From contig NC_081154.1 in assembly GCF_958295425.1 (NCBI RefSeq), forward strand, positions 19,860,951-19,924,950: DNA of 64,000 nt, written 5' to 3'. This DNA is from Solea solea (lineage: Eukaryota; Chordata; Actinopteri; Pleuronectiformes; Soleidae). The notes beneath the pieces were generated by a model. It saw only the letters and a list, made by a program, of their open reading frames with translations, was not told the origin of the DNA and made no database searches. Shown piece after piece: positions 1-12,214 of this stretch (positions are counted from its first letter, which is position 1; every line of letters begins with the position of its first letter). The translations under genes and the position numbers were made by a program.

Positions 1-196
1 TCTGATACAGTCACATACAGCGATCAGTGGTGCTGTCCCTAAGTGTTTTTAACTGATTTACAGTTGGTCAGTGTTCGGCTTGATCCTTGTGTCGGACGTT
101 TCTTCCTGTGACGACACTCTCGCTGCCATGTTGATATTGTCAGAGAACTAGTGGAGGTAGGGGGAGAGGAATGGAGCGGAGGGAACAGGAGCTGAG
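1..196 (+). mobile_element. Fragment of Kolobok-like DNA element
   Basis: About 180 bp here match the interior of the TTAA-flanked element at 42447-43540 (corresponding part about 43100-43290), with small indels. The match stops abruptly near base 196, where NLR exon sequence begins. The element's own terminus is not reached, so this is an internal break (deletion or ectopic recombination), not a clean insertion end. Confidence 0.7.
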
Positions 197-899
197 TGGA
201 AGCTCTTTCAATCTGTCTGATCTCATGTTCTTCATTGACCTCTCCAGTCCCTCCCTCTGTGATGTAGAGCTCTATGAAGATCTCATTCAGAAGGGTGGGG
301 TTTCCTGCATTAGCCACGCCCTCAAACAAACCCTGGAACTTCTTCTTCAGGTTTGATTTGAGTTCACGTCGACAAGCTGAAGCTCTGGTTTCTGAAAGAA
401 CACAAGAAAATAAATCAGTGAGTGGATCATTGAGAAAATAAGATGTTCTTCCTTTCACATTAAAAGTCCTCTTACTGCTCTGCAGACAGTCAACTAGCTT
501 CTCCTGCTTCATCCTCCTCAAGAAGACCTCTGTGATCTTCAGAAAGGCCTCTCTGCTCCTCCTCTGCTCCTCATCCTCCCTCTGACGGTCTAAGACTTCT
601 GTGTGATCTGTATCCAGAACCTTCTGGATCTTCTTCAGCTCGTTCTTCACAAAGCAGATGATGTTCTCCTCCAGCAGCTGGAAAGGAACATGTGAAGTTT
701 AACATCAGATGATCAATGACAGAGTGAAGTCCTGCAGGTCCACAGAGCAGCATCCAGACTGTCAGGACCTGGACTCTGCTTCTATATTAACAGTAGTGTC
801 ATGTTTGTTCATTTAGACACCTTAAATATGGAGTCCAGGTCTGCTCCATGCTGCTGGACAGGCGGACCACTGAGAACCTCTGTCCTCTGCTGATCAACT
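39..899 (-). pseudogene. NLRC3-like NLR pseudogene, 5' exons only
   Basis: This is a broken paralogue of the intact NLR gene at 33124-38464. Two exons are recognisable: a 79-bp exon at 821-899 (bounded by AG/GT as in the intact copy) and the start of the FISNA-NACHT exon from 677 downward. The FISNA part reads open and is nearly identical to the intact copy, but homology ends near base 197, just before the residues WKPDRPE that precede the Walker A motif. From there the frame runs into transposon-derived sequence and stops at 39-41. The three start-codon exons are absent: the equivalent of about 37870-38610 is missing at about 1655. With no start exons, no NACHT ATPase core and no LRR or B30.2, it cannot make a working receptor. 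Confidence 0.85.
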
Positions 900-2292
900 C
901 TGAGGACAAAAGATTCCGTGTCATTTACTTAACAATCTTTGTTTCGGGTTCGCTTCAAGTGAACAAAATGCAGGCAGCAAACTACAACACAGGGCATTGT
1001 GGGTAAACACAATCAAAACATACGCGTGTGTAGAACAATAGCTGGGAGAAATGAGCGAGTCCATTGTTGCAGCGTATCTGTGTCGTAGGTTCACATAATG
1101 CATATGACGCTCTGATGTGGAGGAAACAGAAGTTTTCTTCATTGTTGTCTCGTCTTCTCCTTCAGTAATTCTTGATGCAGCGCCACCTCAGGCGAGTAGG
1201 GGAATACATTATTCAAAATGTTTGGTTCGTTTCACTAAAGGGTGAAAGCAAACTGGGACCAGCTGAACGTTGCAACCCCCAATCGTACCGAGTCTGGAGG
1301 AGACTATTAGGTGTGAATACGACTTTAAAGGCTTTTCCATTATACAGTTCTAGTCCAACTAAGCTTGACTCAACTGAACTTGACTGTTTTTCTTTTCCAT
1401 CAGTGATAGAACCTGGTACCTGGTGTTTGTTTCAATTCATGCTCTGATGTGGTTCCAAACGAGCTGAGCTGATACTAAAATGTGACATCAACAGAATGCC
1501 GGCCACTGATTGGTCATCACTGGAAGAGTCATGAGCACGACTCCGGGACAAGAATCAAAGCCGTCAAGAATGTTACAGCGAGCAGACGTTCACCGTGGTC
1601 CGTCAAGGACTTGCAGAAGTTCTTGTGTTTGCCTCGATCTCCTTCATTGTTTGTGTGTTTGAGTATGTGTTCGACACAGCCCATTGGTTTATGCTAATAA
1701 TGGACTGTCAGTCAGTTATTGAGTGGGCTCTGGGCTGGTGATCCTTGAGTCACCAATGCTGATCAGTAAACCAGGTTTCATAGACCATCAACTACCAAAA
1801 AGTCATTAGAAGAGGAGGCTTCCATTTGTACTTAAATAACAGACCCATGTGGTCCAGCAGCAGGGGCTGCAGAACCCTGGCACCGTCCTCTGGACCTCAG
1901 GCTTCTCACAATCTCATCATCATCATCATCATCATCACCAGATGGACCCTCATTGAGCAGTATGAGGGTCTGTATGTAGATGTCTTATAGTTATTGGGAT
2001 GAAAATCGAGAACTGGTCGTGTTTTAATAGTTATGTTACTTTTGTTCTAACTTCACTTAAAAACAGGTGGGAATTCTAAAATAAAGATCGCTCAGGTCGC
2101 TTCTCAACCATGATGATGATGAAACTGCTGCTGTCACATGATGATGTTTGACGTCGCGCTGCGTCGCTTACTCTCCAACCGTCGTGGCGTCGAGTGCTTG
2201 AAATTTTTGGCTGACTTTGCTGAATTTTGTGAAAGTACGTAAAAAGGGTTTTTACAAAAAATGAACAAATACAACAGTGTAAACGTGAGGCA
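900..2292. repeat. Segmental duplication of NLR 5' flank/intron (copy 1)
   Basis: Colinear and highly similar to about 37107-39284. Copy 1 lacks about 740 bp holding NLR exons 1-3 and about 90 bp near 1960. The short open frames here are not conserved as protein; I see no gene. Confidence 0.8.
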
Positions 2293-2856
2293 ATGGCCGT
2301 TTCTCAATACTCAAGTATGCAAGTATGTACTTGCATACTTGCAAGTATATACTTGAGAACTATGCTGGGAGTACACACTTGCCAAGTACAGGAGTACACA
2401 AGTATGATTCTTCAATTGGAACAGCGGCGTACTTCCTTGTTCTACTGTTTGAATGGCTGGTGGCGCCAAGTGCTTAATCCTCATTAGCGCCACCTACAGT
2501 GTTGATGAATGAACATCTGAAATACTTTTAATAAATGCATATATATTGTTAATATTTTCACATTTTAAATATTTAACTTCATTTAATTTATTATTATTAC
2601 ATCCACTTCCTTTATTATCTATTTATATACAATACAAATAATACACTGTGGAAATAGATATATTACAGCATTGTAGTGTGTGTGTATATACTGTATATGT
2701 ACATATTATATTTAAATACAGATACAATGACTGTGCGACTTTAATATAAATCTAAAATTCAAAGTTAAAATAAATAAAACATTAATAATATACAAACTTT
2801 CAAACTGTCAGGTCAAAATGTTTCCATTAAAAACAAAATAACACGTCAACAACAAA
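2293..2856. mobile_element. Left half of a MITE-like element with CAAGTA-rich end
   Basis: The end carries a 30-bp near-perfect palindrome (2312-2341, 14-bp arms) and further CAAGTA/TACTTG repeats, followed by an AT-rich body. In the paralogous site the same body continues to a matching CAAGTA-rich right end near 40345. Here the body is cut at about 2856 by the 3' end of L1-A. Confidence 0.55.
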
Positions 2857-5800
2857 GCAATTTTTTTGTATTAATATTTTTGGTAGACAGTACAACATAT
2901 TTCACCTTCACAAAATACAAGACATAAATACATACTCAACTGTCCCCTTTCAAAATTAAAAATTAAAAAAGATAAATAATGAAAATAAAATAACCAAACA
3001 ACATTGTGTGCCTTTCACTTATGTTTAACATTTGACCTCTCGTTCCACCACATAAACGTTACTTTCGGTTAGATCAGATCCACAGACAACCCCTCTATTG
3101 ACATCAAGAAGGAGCCCCAAACTTGATTAACGATATCCTCTCTCCCCAATACTCTGTAAGGGACTCACTCATAAGTAGCCATTCTTGTCATTTGTTCAGT
3201 TCATTCCTTAAAACAGCATGGAGTAGATGACTTCCAGTGTCTCAGAATTATTCTACATCCTGTTGTAGTAGCCAAACGTACCCATAATCTCTGTCTTCCA
3301 GTCAAGGTGATATTGTCTGGCAGCAGACCCAGAATACACAGAGCTGGGGTTTTGATGAGTTGTAATCCAAATAAATCATTTAAGAGGGTCCCAACCCTTA
3401 CCCACAAAAGTGCATTTTTTTCACAAGAATATAACATGTGTACAAGCGTACCCTCTTCCTTCTCACACCTCCAACACGTGTCATTGTCCTTGAGTTTTAG
3501 TTTTGCCATTTTACTGGGGGTCCAGTGGTTCCTGTTCAACAATTTGTACTGAGTAAGCTGTGATTGTGCTTCACGAGAACATTTATACCAGGATGCCACC
3601 AACTCCACCCAGCTATCATAGGAAATCTGTTCACCCACATCCTTCTCCCAGCAAAGTCTCAACCCTTCCAGGAGGGGTGATCGTGCCTCCCTGAAAATCA
3701 CATAAAATTTAGAGGCTCCACATTTTTAATGCCTTGTTACCTGGACCAATTCCTGAATGCTGGTCACATGATCCGGGCTCTTCCCCTTAATACAGTGCCC
3801 AATTTGCAAACATTTCCAAAAATCCTCTTGTGCAAGGCTATACTCCTGCTTGAGTTCATCAAATGATTTCAAACCATTATCGCCAATTAGATCACAAAGC
3901 AAGTTTATTCCAGCTTTCGCCCATTTCTCCCACATAATAGTTTTTTTTGCCAATTAAAATGTTTTTGTTGTCAATAATGGAAGAGATCTTGGATACTGCT
4001 GTGTACTCAAAAGAATGTCATCAGCATATAAAAAAAGCTTATGTACTACATAGCCCATTTGAACCCCTTTAATGTCTTTACTTTCCGACAATGCAATAGC
4101 CAGTGGTTCCAGAAACAAGGCAAATATCAGCGGCGACAGGGGCGAACCCTGTCTGGTGCCACGACTAAGCTTGAATGAAGGTGATATCACACCATTAGTA
4201 AGTACTGTAGCCATCGGCTCTGTATATACTAATTGTAACCACTGCATGAAGGATGGGCCGAACCCGAATTTCCCCAGTGCATGAAAGAGGAAAGCAAATT
4301 CAACTTTATCAAAATCCTTCTCTGCATCCAGGGAGGTCTATATCATTCCTGTTTTTCCACATTATGTGCAATATTCTGCGGAGATTGTCAGCTGAGCACC
4401 TGTGTTTTACAAACCCAACCTGATCAGCATGTACCAGGTTGGGAAGCACCCTTTCCAGCCTGGCAGCAAGCACCTTGGAGATGATTTTTTCATCAACATT
4501 AATTAACGAGATTGGACGATAGTTTCCACAACATTGTGGGTCTTTCCCTTTTTTATGGAGTAAAGTGATAACAGCAGATCTCATACTAGCTGGGAGTTTA
4601 CCCTTCCGCAAAGCATCCTGGTAAACAGCTAACAATCTTGGGGCAAGATCTTTAACAAATTATTATAAAAATCAGATGGAATCCATCATTGCCAGGAGCT
4701 TTGCCTAACCGGAGGCCGTGAATTGCGTGTTTAACTGCTAACGTAATTTCTCCTTCTAATATATTTCCTTGTTCCTCTGTGAGAGTTGGAATTTTAATGG
4801 ATGAAAAGAAATCCGTCATTTTCTGTTCATCAATGTTTCCTTGAGACATATATAATTTTTGATAAAATATTTGAAATACTTCATTAATCGCTTTTTTATC
4901 TGTTACCAGCTTGTTATTGTGATCAAGTATGGATGGAATTATATTAGAGGTTTGCATCTGTTTTACCCTATGTGCTAATACCTTACCTGCTCTCTCACCT
5001 TGCTCAAAGTACTTTTGATTGGAACAGAACAGAGCATATTCAACTTATTTCTGTAGATTATTATTCAGTTTATTCAGATTATTATTAATTAATTTATTCC
5101 ATATTATATATATATTTATTCCCCTCTCAGGGTGCTGCATATGTTGCTTCTCAAGTTCCTTGATGTCTTGCTCGAGCTTCTGTAATTTATCTCTGTCCGC
5201 TTTTTTAATTCGAGAACTATATTGAATAATACGCCCCCTTACGTAGGCTTTGAAAGCATCCCAAGTTATGCCAATATCATCAATTGAACCCTCGTTAAAC
5301 TCCCAAAATTATTATGTACTCACAACATTCCTCACTATTTAGTAATAGATTATTCAAGCGCCACCACATCGCAGATTTTGTATTTTCTGTAATAGATAAA
5401 GCTATATCGACTGGGGCATGGTCCGATAAAACCATGTTGCCAATTGTGGCACTAATAGTCTGACTCACCAGCGAGCGGGAGATCAGGAAATAATCTATCC
5501 TGGAATAGGTAGAGTGTGAGTTAGAGAAAAACGTATAATCTTTTTCTTGGGGATAGAGTATTCTCCACACATCGACCAATCCCAGATCTTACATCATCAC
5601 ATCTACCACAGCACGTGCTGGGTCATTAACTGGCCTAGGTTGAGAGGATTTATCCAAATACACATCCCTAACCTGGTTAAAGTCTCCTCCAATTATGATG
5701 TTATCACTCCCTATACTCCGTACTATATTGCAGATTACGTGAAAAAACTCTGGTTGTGAAGTGTTAGGCGCATAAACATTTACAAAAGTTATTTTCTGAC

Positions 5801-5940
5801 TCTCCAACACAGCATCCAAAATTACCCATCTACCTTCCTGATGAGAGTAACGTTTCAGTACTCGAAAATCTATTTTCCTCCTAACCAGTATGATCACCCC
5901 ACAAGTACTAAAGTAAACTTGACCCACCCAATCCCTTTTT
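2857..5940 (-). mobile_element. L1-A retrotransposon, ORF2 and 3' end (degraded)
   Basis: Read on the minus strand, this is most of an L1-clade ORF2. It contains the endonuclease C-half (5927-5295, with the SDHAP signature), the start of RT (4957-4652), RT core blocks (4635-4309, with YRPISLINVD), the RT catalytic block with YADD (4247-3954) and a C-terminal cysteine motif CWRC (3701-3201). The 3' UTR runs to an A-rich tail (a poly-T on plus near 2865-2872). Several frameshifts separate the blocks, and most of the region between YADD and the C-terminal part is missing. Its endonuclease start lies 15.4 kb away at 21381-21543 because L1-B inserted at 5940. Not functional. Confidence 0.85.
5927..5940. 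repeat. Target-site duplication of L1-B, 3' side
   Basis: The 14 bases CCCAATCCCTTTTT are repeated exactly at 21381-21394. They are codons of the L1-A endonuclease (RDW), so joining the two sides restores a continuous L1-A reading. Confidence 0.85.
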
Positions 5941-7430
5941 TTTTTTAAACTTTATTTTGCATTCAATAAAACAAGAACAAAACACAAATACAGGGGGAAG
6001 ACACTACTATCTTGCATAAAGATGCCATTTTGTCTTGCAGTACATAACTCTGATTTCATCCATAGGCTGTAGGTCATTTGCTCCATTGATCGAATTTCTT
6101 CAACAATATCAAGCCAGTGGCTCAGTCCAGGTGGTTCAGTTTTCAGCCAACTTCTTCTTAGCAGCAAGGGATAGGATCTTGAACAGATACACATCGTTTA
6201 TAGCTATTACCCCATCTGGTATCAGTCCCAGGTACATATATCTGGGGTCATCAGGAATATTATATCCAAAAATTTCCCCCACAATCCTCAGAACCCCGTT
6301 CCAAAATGTTCGTATTTTCATACAGGACCAGAATATATGAGAGTGACTGGTATTCAATTGCCCACATTGTCTCCAACAGAATTGTTGTTGACCCATTTGT
6401 TTATGTTTAATTTGTGGTGTAATAAAAAAACGTGTTCAATTTTTCCAACCAAACTCCCTCCATCTCTTAGAACTTGTGTTGGGTCTTGTAAATGGACTGC
6501 CAGTCACTCTCAGACAACCCAATGTTAAATTATTTTTCCCATTTCTCTTTTATATACAATGTATTCCTTCCTTGTTATTTCATTAAACCTCTATACAGTT
6601 TAGAGACTATTTTTGATGGAGTTAGCTTATACGCACCTGTCAACACCTCAATCACATCGTTCCCTTCCAATGAGAGGTCTTTCTTCATTTCTGTCTCATA
6701 AAAGTCTCTTAATTGAAGAAATCTGTAAAAATCTCTGTTGTCCAATCCAAACTCATTTTTAAGTTGACCAAATGATTTAAAATGTTGCTTATCTATGAGT
6801 GTACATATAGCTGTTATTCCTTTGTCTCTCCACTTCTTAAAGGTTTAAAGGTTTTGTCTATTACACCTGGTCTGAACCTGGTGTGAGAAGGCCAGACCAA
6901 CAGTTTACAGTCACCTGTTAACTTGAATTTTTTAACGACGTCATACCATATTTCGAACGTTCCTCTCATAATTGAGTTTTCAACCTTAAGATCCATATGA
7001 TATTTTCCACCTAACACTGACTGTGGGTGGGCCCGACCCAGGTTCATCTCAATGTCCTTCCATCTGGCTTGATAACACGAAGAGCACCAATAGACATTGG
7101 TAATTGATAATAATCTCTGAGACTTGGCAATGCCAATCCTCCATTTTCTTTGTCTAGTTGAAGGGTCTTGAATCGTATCCTAGGCCTGGCACCCGCCCAG
7201 ATGAACCTGGATTTTAGCTTGTCCCATGCTGAGAATTGAGAATCTGGTACTTTAACTGGGAGAGATAAAAAAAGGTACAACAACCTGGGTAAATCACTAA
7301 CAATGATCACTTTGCTACATCTTCTTGAATTTTATTGTTGATTAGCCTGTAATTTGTCTCATAAATTCTGTCATATTCCTGAGTTATTATCACTCCTAAG
7401 TATTTTATTGACTTAGAATTCCAATTTAAA
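5941..7430 (-). mobile_element. L1-B retrotransposon, ORF2 C-terminal part and tail
   Basis: The tail is a poly-T run on plus with an AATAAA-like signal just inside it. Upstream on minus lies the ORF2 C-terminal region, including the conserved HIFWSC-type cysteine block at 6396-6136 and the SRFIWAGARPR block at 7310-7044. A frame with IKYLGV sits at about 7430-7345, which is the segment expected right after the RT catalytic domain. Frameshifts break the ORF. The element is interrupted at 7430 by the tandem-repeat block and resumes at about 17129. Confidence 0.85.
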
Positions 7431-10400
7431 CTAGTACCGCAAGCGGTAATCAACGGGTTCGAGCTTGACGGCTCGCGGGTTTCCCTGCGCCCACGTCGCC
7501 GTGCGAGTCCTCTAGCTCATCTTCCGTTCATTAATTGCTTGCGGTAGTAGTTATTTTCAGCTTGGACTATTTTCAGCGTCCATGTGCTAAGTTAGAGGGC
7601 ACTTCCTGTTTAAAATGGCTGACTTCCTGTTTTGTGAAAGGTGTGTCCGTAAACGTGTTCAGGGACGTTCCTTTGACTCACATATCAAGTTTTGTGAAGA
7701 TTGGACAATGTTAGACTTGACTTCCTGTTTCGGGAGTTCTACTTCCTGTAGGGAGGTTATCCTGTACAGCACATATGTCAGAATCAAGGCCCGTGAATGA
7801 GTTATCTCTGGCTCGCGGGATGATATTTAATTACTATTAAAACCGGCTTTCAGTATTATGTGCCCTCAGCACCATCATACTACAAATCCCAAGATGCACT
7901 GCGAGTGCCCGCAAGCGAGCGCGATCCCGTGTCATCCTTCATGAACAGCATCACAGTCACAGTGGAGGACTAAACATCGCCGTCAATTTTCATCTCCCTC
8001 TCCCCCAAATAGGCAAATAGAAAGGTAGACGCTGAAAACATGGGGTTTCAAGACAGGTGGGAGGCAGAATAATGTTCACCGAAGTAAATGGAAAGCCTGT
8101 GTGTCTTGTGTGTGGAGACAGTGTGTCGTTATGAAAGAATATAACTTAAGAAGGCACTATGAAACATGTAACTGTTTTGCACTTTTTCAAGTTTGCACTA
8201 ACTTCTAATTTTATTAGACAGACATTGGTGAGGATCAGAGCAGCACACTGATTTGTTTTGTAACACATGCTGTTTCATTTTTGCATTTATCTTGCCATTG
8301 AGCTTTGAAGGAAAATAACATTTTGCTGTTTACCTGTTAAAAAGAAGGAAAAATGTTTTCAATTTGTTACTGAAAGAGCCTTGAGAAAATATTGCAACTG
8401 ATTTTATTTATGTTTTGCTTAATTTAATTTAATTTAATTTAATTTAATTTAATTTAATTTAATTTAATTTAATTTAATTTAATTTAATGATTAAGTGCAA
8501 TATAGGCTGTGGTATTGGTATTGGTATTGGTTCAATATGTGCAATAATTGCAAGTTTTAATAAACAATGAACCAGCCCAGCCCTCCACTTTTTTTATTTT
8601 TGCCCCCCGTGTATTTGACTTTGGCATTACTGCTTTATAGACATGTTCCTGACGGGTCTGAGGTCTCACATATCAAGTTTCAAGTGGATACACCAATCCC
8701 TGTTAAAACAGCATGAGAAACTGTAAATGTTAGATTTGATAGATTTGTAGGCAAATGCCTCCATCATGTGGCGAAAAATGGTATTGCATAATTGAATCGC
8801 TCAGTTTAGGTAATCCTTTGCATTTTTGCCAGGCAACACGTTAAACGATTTCTTCTCATATTAGGCACGCATCATCTACAATGTGTTTTGTTTTTTTTCA
8901 TAAATTTTGAGTATGATACAAAGAAGTCTGTAAAAGTTATAAGGGAATTGTGAATTTGTTGTATTTTCTGTTACTACCAGGAGGCGCTGTTTTTAAAATG
9001 TACAGTTTTTGCATAGACTTCGTCAGCCATGGTCCATCTTGAACCCCTAGCACATTTGGTTGGAAAAGGACCTTCTATCGCAAAGTTATAAGAGTTTTGA
9101 GTAAAACCTTTGCAGTGTTGACATGGCCACTCCGTTGAAGGATTTGTTATCATATTATGCACACATCATCTACCATGTGTTTTAAATTTTTTCACCTATC
9201 TTGAGTTTGCTACAATAAATTCTGTAAAAGTTATATGCGAAATTGTGATTGAAATTGTGACATGCTTTGTATTTTCTGTTACCACCAGGAGGCGATGTTT
9301 TCAAAATTTACAATTTTTGCATAGACATCTTTAGCAAGGGCCCATCATCGATTGTCACTAGTTTGGTCAATATCTGACCTTCCATGGCAAAGTTATAAGA
9401 AATTGATGTGTGTTGCGAGGAATCGTGATTTTCGCCAACTTTGCCGCCCTTCTTCTTGTTCGCCGTGATACTTAATGAAAAGATTTTGATACCTTTGGAT
9501 CCTCAACTTGTCCACAGTGACCTCACAAAGTTTGAAGGTGATCCCATTAAAGCTCTATGACAAGTGCGTTCACATACCATTGGTGCGAAATGGCCAAAAT
9601 CTGCTAAAAATTTACTTTCAATCCAAGATGGCGGCTTTCCTGTTCGTTTTAGAGCTTCGGCTACGCTGACTTTTTTGACCGTCTGGACCTAAGGAACGCG
9701 TGAGTACCAAGTTTCATGCATGTACATTCAACGTGATCCTCAGGAGGACAAGTTTTACGGGTTGTAAGAGTTTTGCCTTTTGTTGTGAGAAATATGAATG
9801 AACGCCAACTTTGGCGCCCCCTATCTCAAAAACCATGCGACATTTTGAAAAACTTTTAATAACTTTAGATCCTCAACTTGTCCACAGTGACCTCACAAAG
9901 TTTAAAGGTGATCGCACAAAAGCTCTAGGACTAGTTCATTCAAATACCAGGCGTCATAGTGTCTGCTGTCACCAGGGGGCGCTGTTTTTGAAAGTGAATA
10001 TTTTCATATAGGCGTCTTCAGGGCCAGACTATCATCAATCCAAGCAAGTTTGGTTCAGATCGGACTTGGATTCGTAAAGTTGTAGCAGTTTGTTTTTTGT
10101 CACAAATATCTGACTTTGCAGTGTTGCTGTGGCAACACCGTTGAACGATTTGTTATCATATTAAGCACGCATCATCGAACATGTGTTTTAAATGTTTTCC
10201 CAAATTTTGAGTTTGATACGATTAACTCTGTAAAAGTTATAACCGAAATTGTTTTTTTTTGTATATTTTGTTACCACAAGGAGGCACTGTGCTCAAAATT
10301 TACGTTTTTTTCACAGACTTCTTCAGCAATGGTCCATCATCAACCCTAGGTAATTTGGTTGGGATGTGACCTTCTATCGCAAAGTTATAAGAGTTTTGTT

Positions 10401-12214
10401 GCCTGTGGCGAAACATTAAAATTTTCACCAACTTTGCCGGCCCCTTACTCTTACGCCATAATACCTATTGAAAAGATTTTGATACCTTTGGATCCTCAAC
10501 TTGTCCAAAGTGACCTCACCAAGTTTGAAGGTGATCCCATGAAAGATCTAGGACAAATCTGTTCAAATATCATTGGTGTGAAATGGCCAAAATCAGCAAA
10601 GCATTTACTTTCAATCCAAGATGGCGGCTTTCCTGTTAGTTTTAGAGCATAGGCTACGCTGACTTTTTTGACCGGCCCGACCTAAGGAACACGTGTACCA
10701 AGTTTCGTGCATGTACATTAAATGTGCTCCTCAGGACCACAAGTTTTAGGGGGTGGAGCAGGTTTTTGGCCCGTCCACTTTCACCAGGGGGCGCTGATTT
10801 TGACTTGAAATATTTTCACATAGGTTTGTTCAGGGCCAGACTATCAACAATCCTAGCAAGTTTGGCTCAGATTAGACCAGGATTGGCAAAGTTGTGACAG
10901 TTTTTTTTTTTTTTTTTTTTCTACCACCACCAGGAGGCGCTGTTTTCAAAATTTATTGTTTTTGGCAATATAGTCGCCTTCAGCAACTACCCATTATCAA
11001 TCATAGGAAGTTTGGTTGGGATTGGATCTTCCATCGCAAAGTTATAAGAGTTTCGCTTTTTGTTGTGAAAAATAGGAATTTACACCCACTTTGGCGCCCC
11101 CTATCTCGTACACCATGAGACATTTTAAAAAACTTTTGATAACTTAAGTTCCTCAACTGGTTCACAGTGACCTGACCAAGTTTAAAGGTGATCGCACAAG
11201 AACTCTAGGATTAATTCATTCAAATACCAGAGGTCATATTGTCTCCGTCACCAGGGGGTGCTGTTTTTGAAAGTGAATATTTTCATATAGGTGTCTTCAG
11301 GGCCGGACTATCATCAATCCTAGCAAGTTTGGTTCAGATTGGACTAGGATTCGCAAAGTGGTAGCAGTTTGTTTTTTTGTCGCAAAAATCCGACTTCGCA
11401 TCATTACCATGGCAACATCATGTAACTCTATGCCATCATATTGAGCATGCATCATCTACCTTGTGTTTATGGTGATTTTTACCAATTTTGAGTTTGATAC
11501 GATAATCTCTGTAAAAGTTATTCCCGAAATTGTAAAAGTAATTTTTTTTTTTAATTTTCTGCCACCACCAGGAGGCGATGTTTACAAACTTGACAGTTTT
11601 TGCATAGGCCTCTTCAGCAAGGGCCCATCATCTATCGCCACAAGTTTGGTTAAGATCGGACCTTCTATCGCAAAGTTATAAGAGTTTTGTTGCCTGTGGC
11701 GAAAATCTTAAATTTTCTCCAACTTTGACGCCCCCTTTCTCGTACGCCATGATACTTATAAAAAAGTTTTCAGGAACTTTAGATCCTCAACTTGTCCACA
11801 GTGACCTCACCAAGTTTGAACGTGATCCCATGTAAGCTCTGGGACAAGTTCGTTCAAATACCGATGGTGCGAAATGGCCAAAATAGGCCAAAAATGGCCG
11901 TTCAACCCAAGATGGCGGCCTTCCTGTAGGATTTACAGCGGCGCCAGCACGACATTTTTGGACCGTCCTGACATGCTTAACATGTGTACCAACTTTCGTG
12001 CATGTACGTGAAACACGAGAAAAATTGGTCTGATGAAAGCTGTTTTTCATTTTCGTAAGCCCCGCCCACTTCCAATTTTGTACGCAGTGTCCCCGAAGTA
12101 CTTTCAGACGTAAATTTACACCAGGTTTGATGCACTTGCAAAAATTGGTGAGTTTTTGTGTATGGGAAAGGCCTCAAAAAGGCGATTCATTTAGAGGAAA
12201 AATAATAATAATAA
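7431..12214. repeat. Large tandem repeat, unit 1 (4.78 kb)
   Basis: The unit starts with CTAGTACCGCAAGCGGTAAT, holding the perfect hairpin TACCGC-AA-GCGGTA, and the same start recurs at 12215. The body is made of repeated shorter modules with recurrent phrases such as CGCAAAGTTATAAGAG, CCTCAACTTGTCCACAGTGA and CAAGATGGCGGC. It encodes no plausible protein; short open frames are broken differently in the two units. Together with unit 2 it sits inside L1-B ORF2. Confidence 0.85.
8415..8487. repeat. (TTTAA)n microsatellite
   Basis: An uninterrupted pentanucleotide run of about 14 copies, in unit 1 only. Confidence 0.9.

Noticed and set aside
2460..2520. CTCF-like site at GCGCCACCTACAGTG (also at 39449)
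   Set aside because: Too many mismatches to the core to separate from chance.
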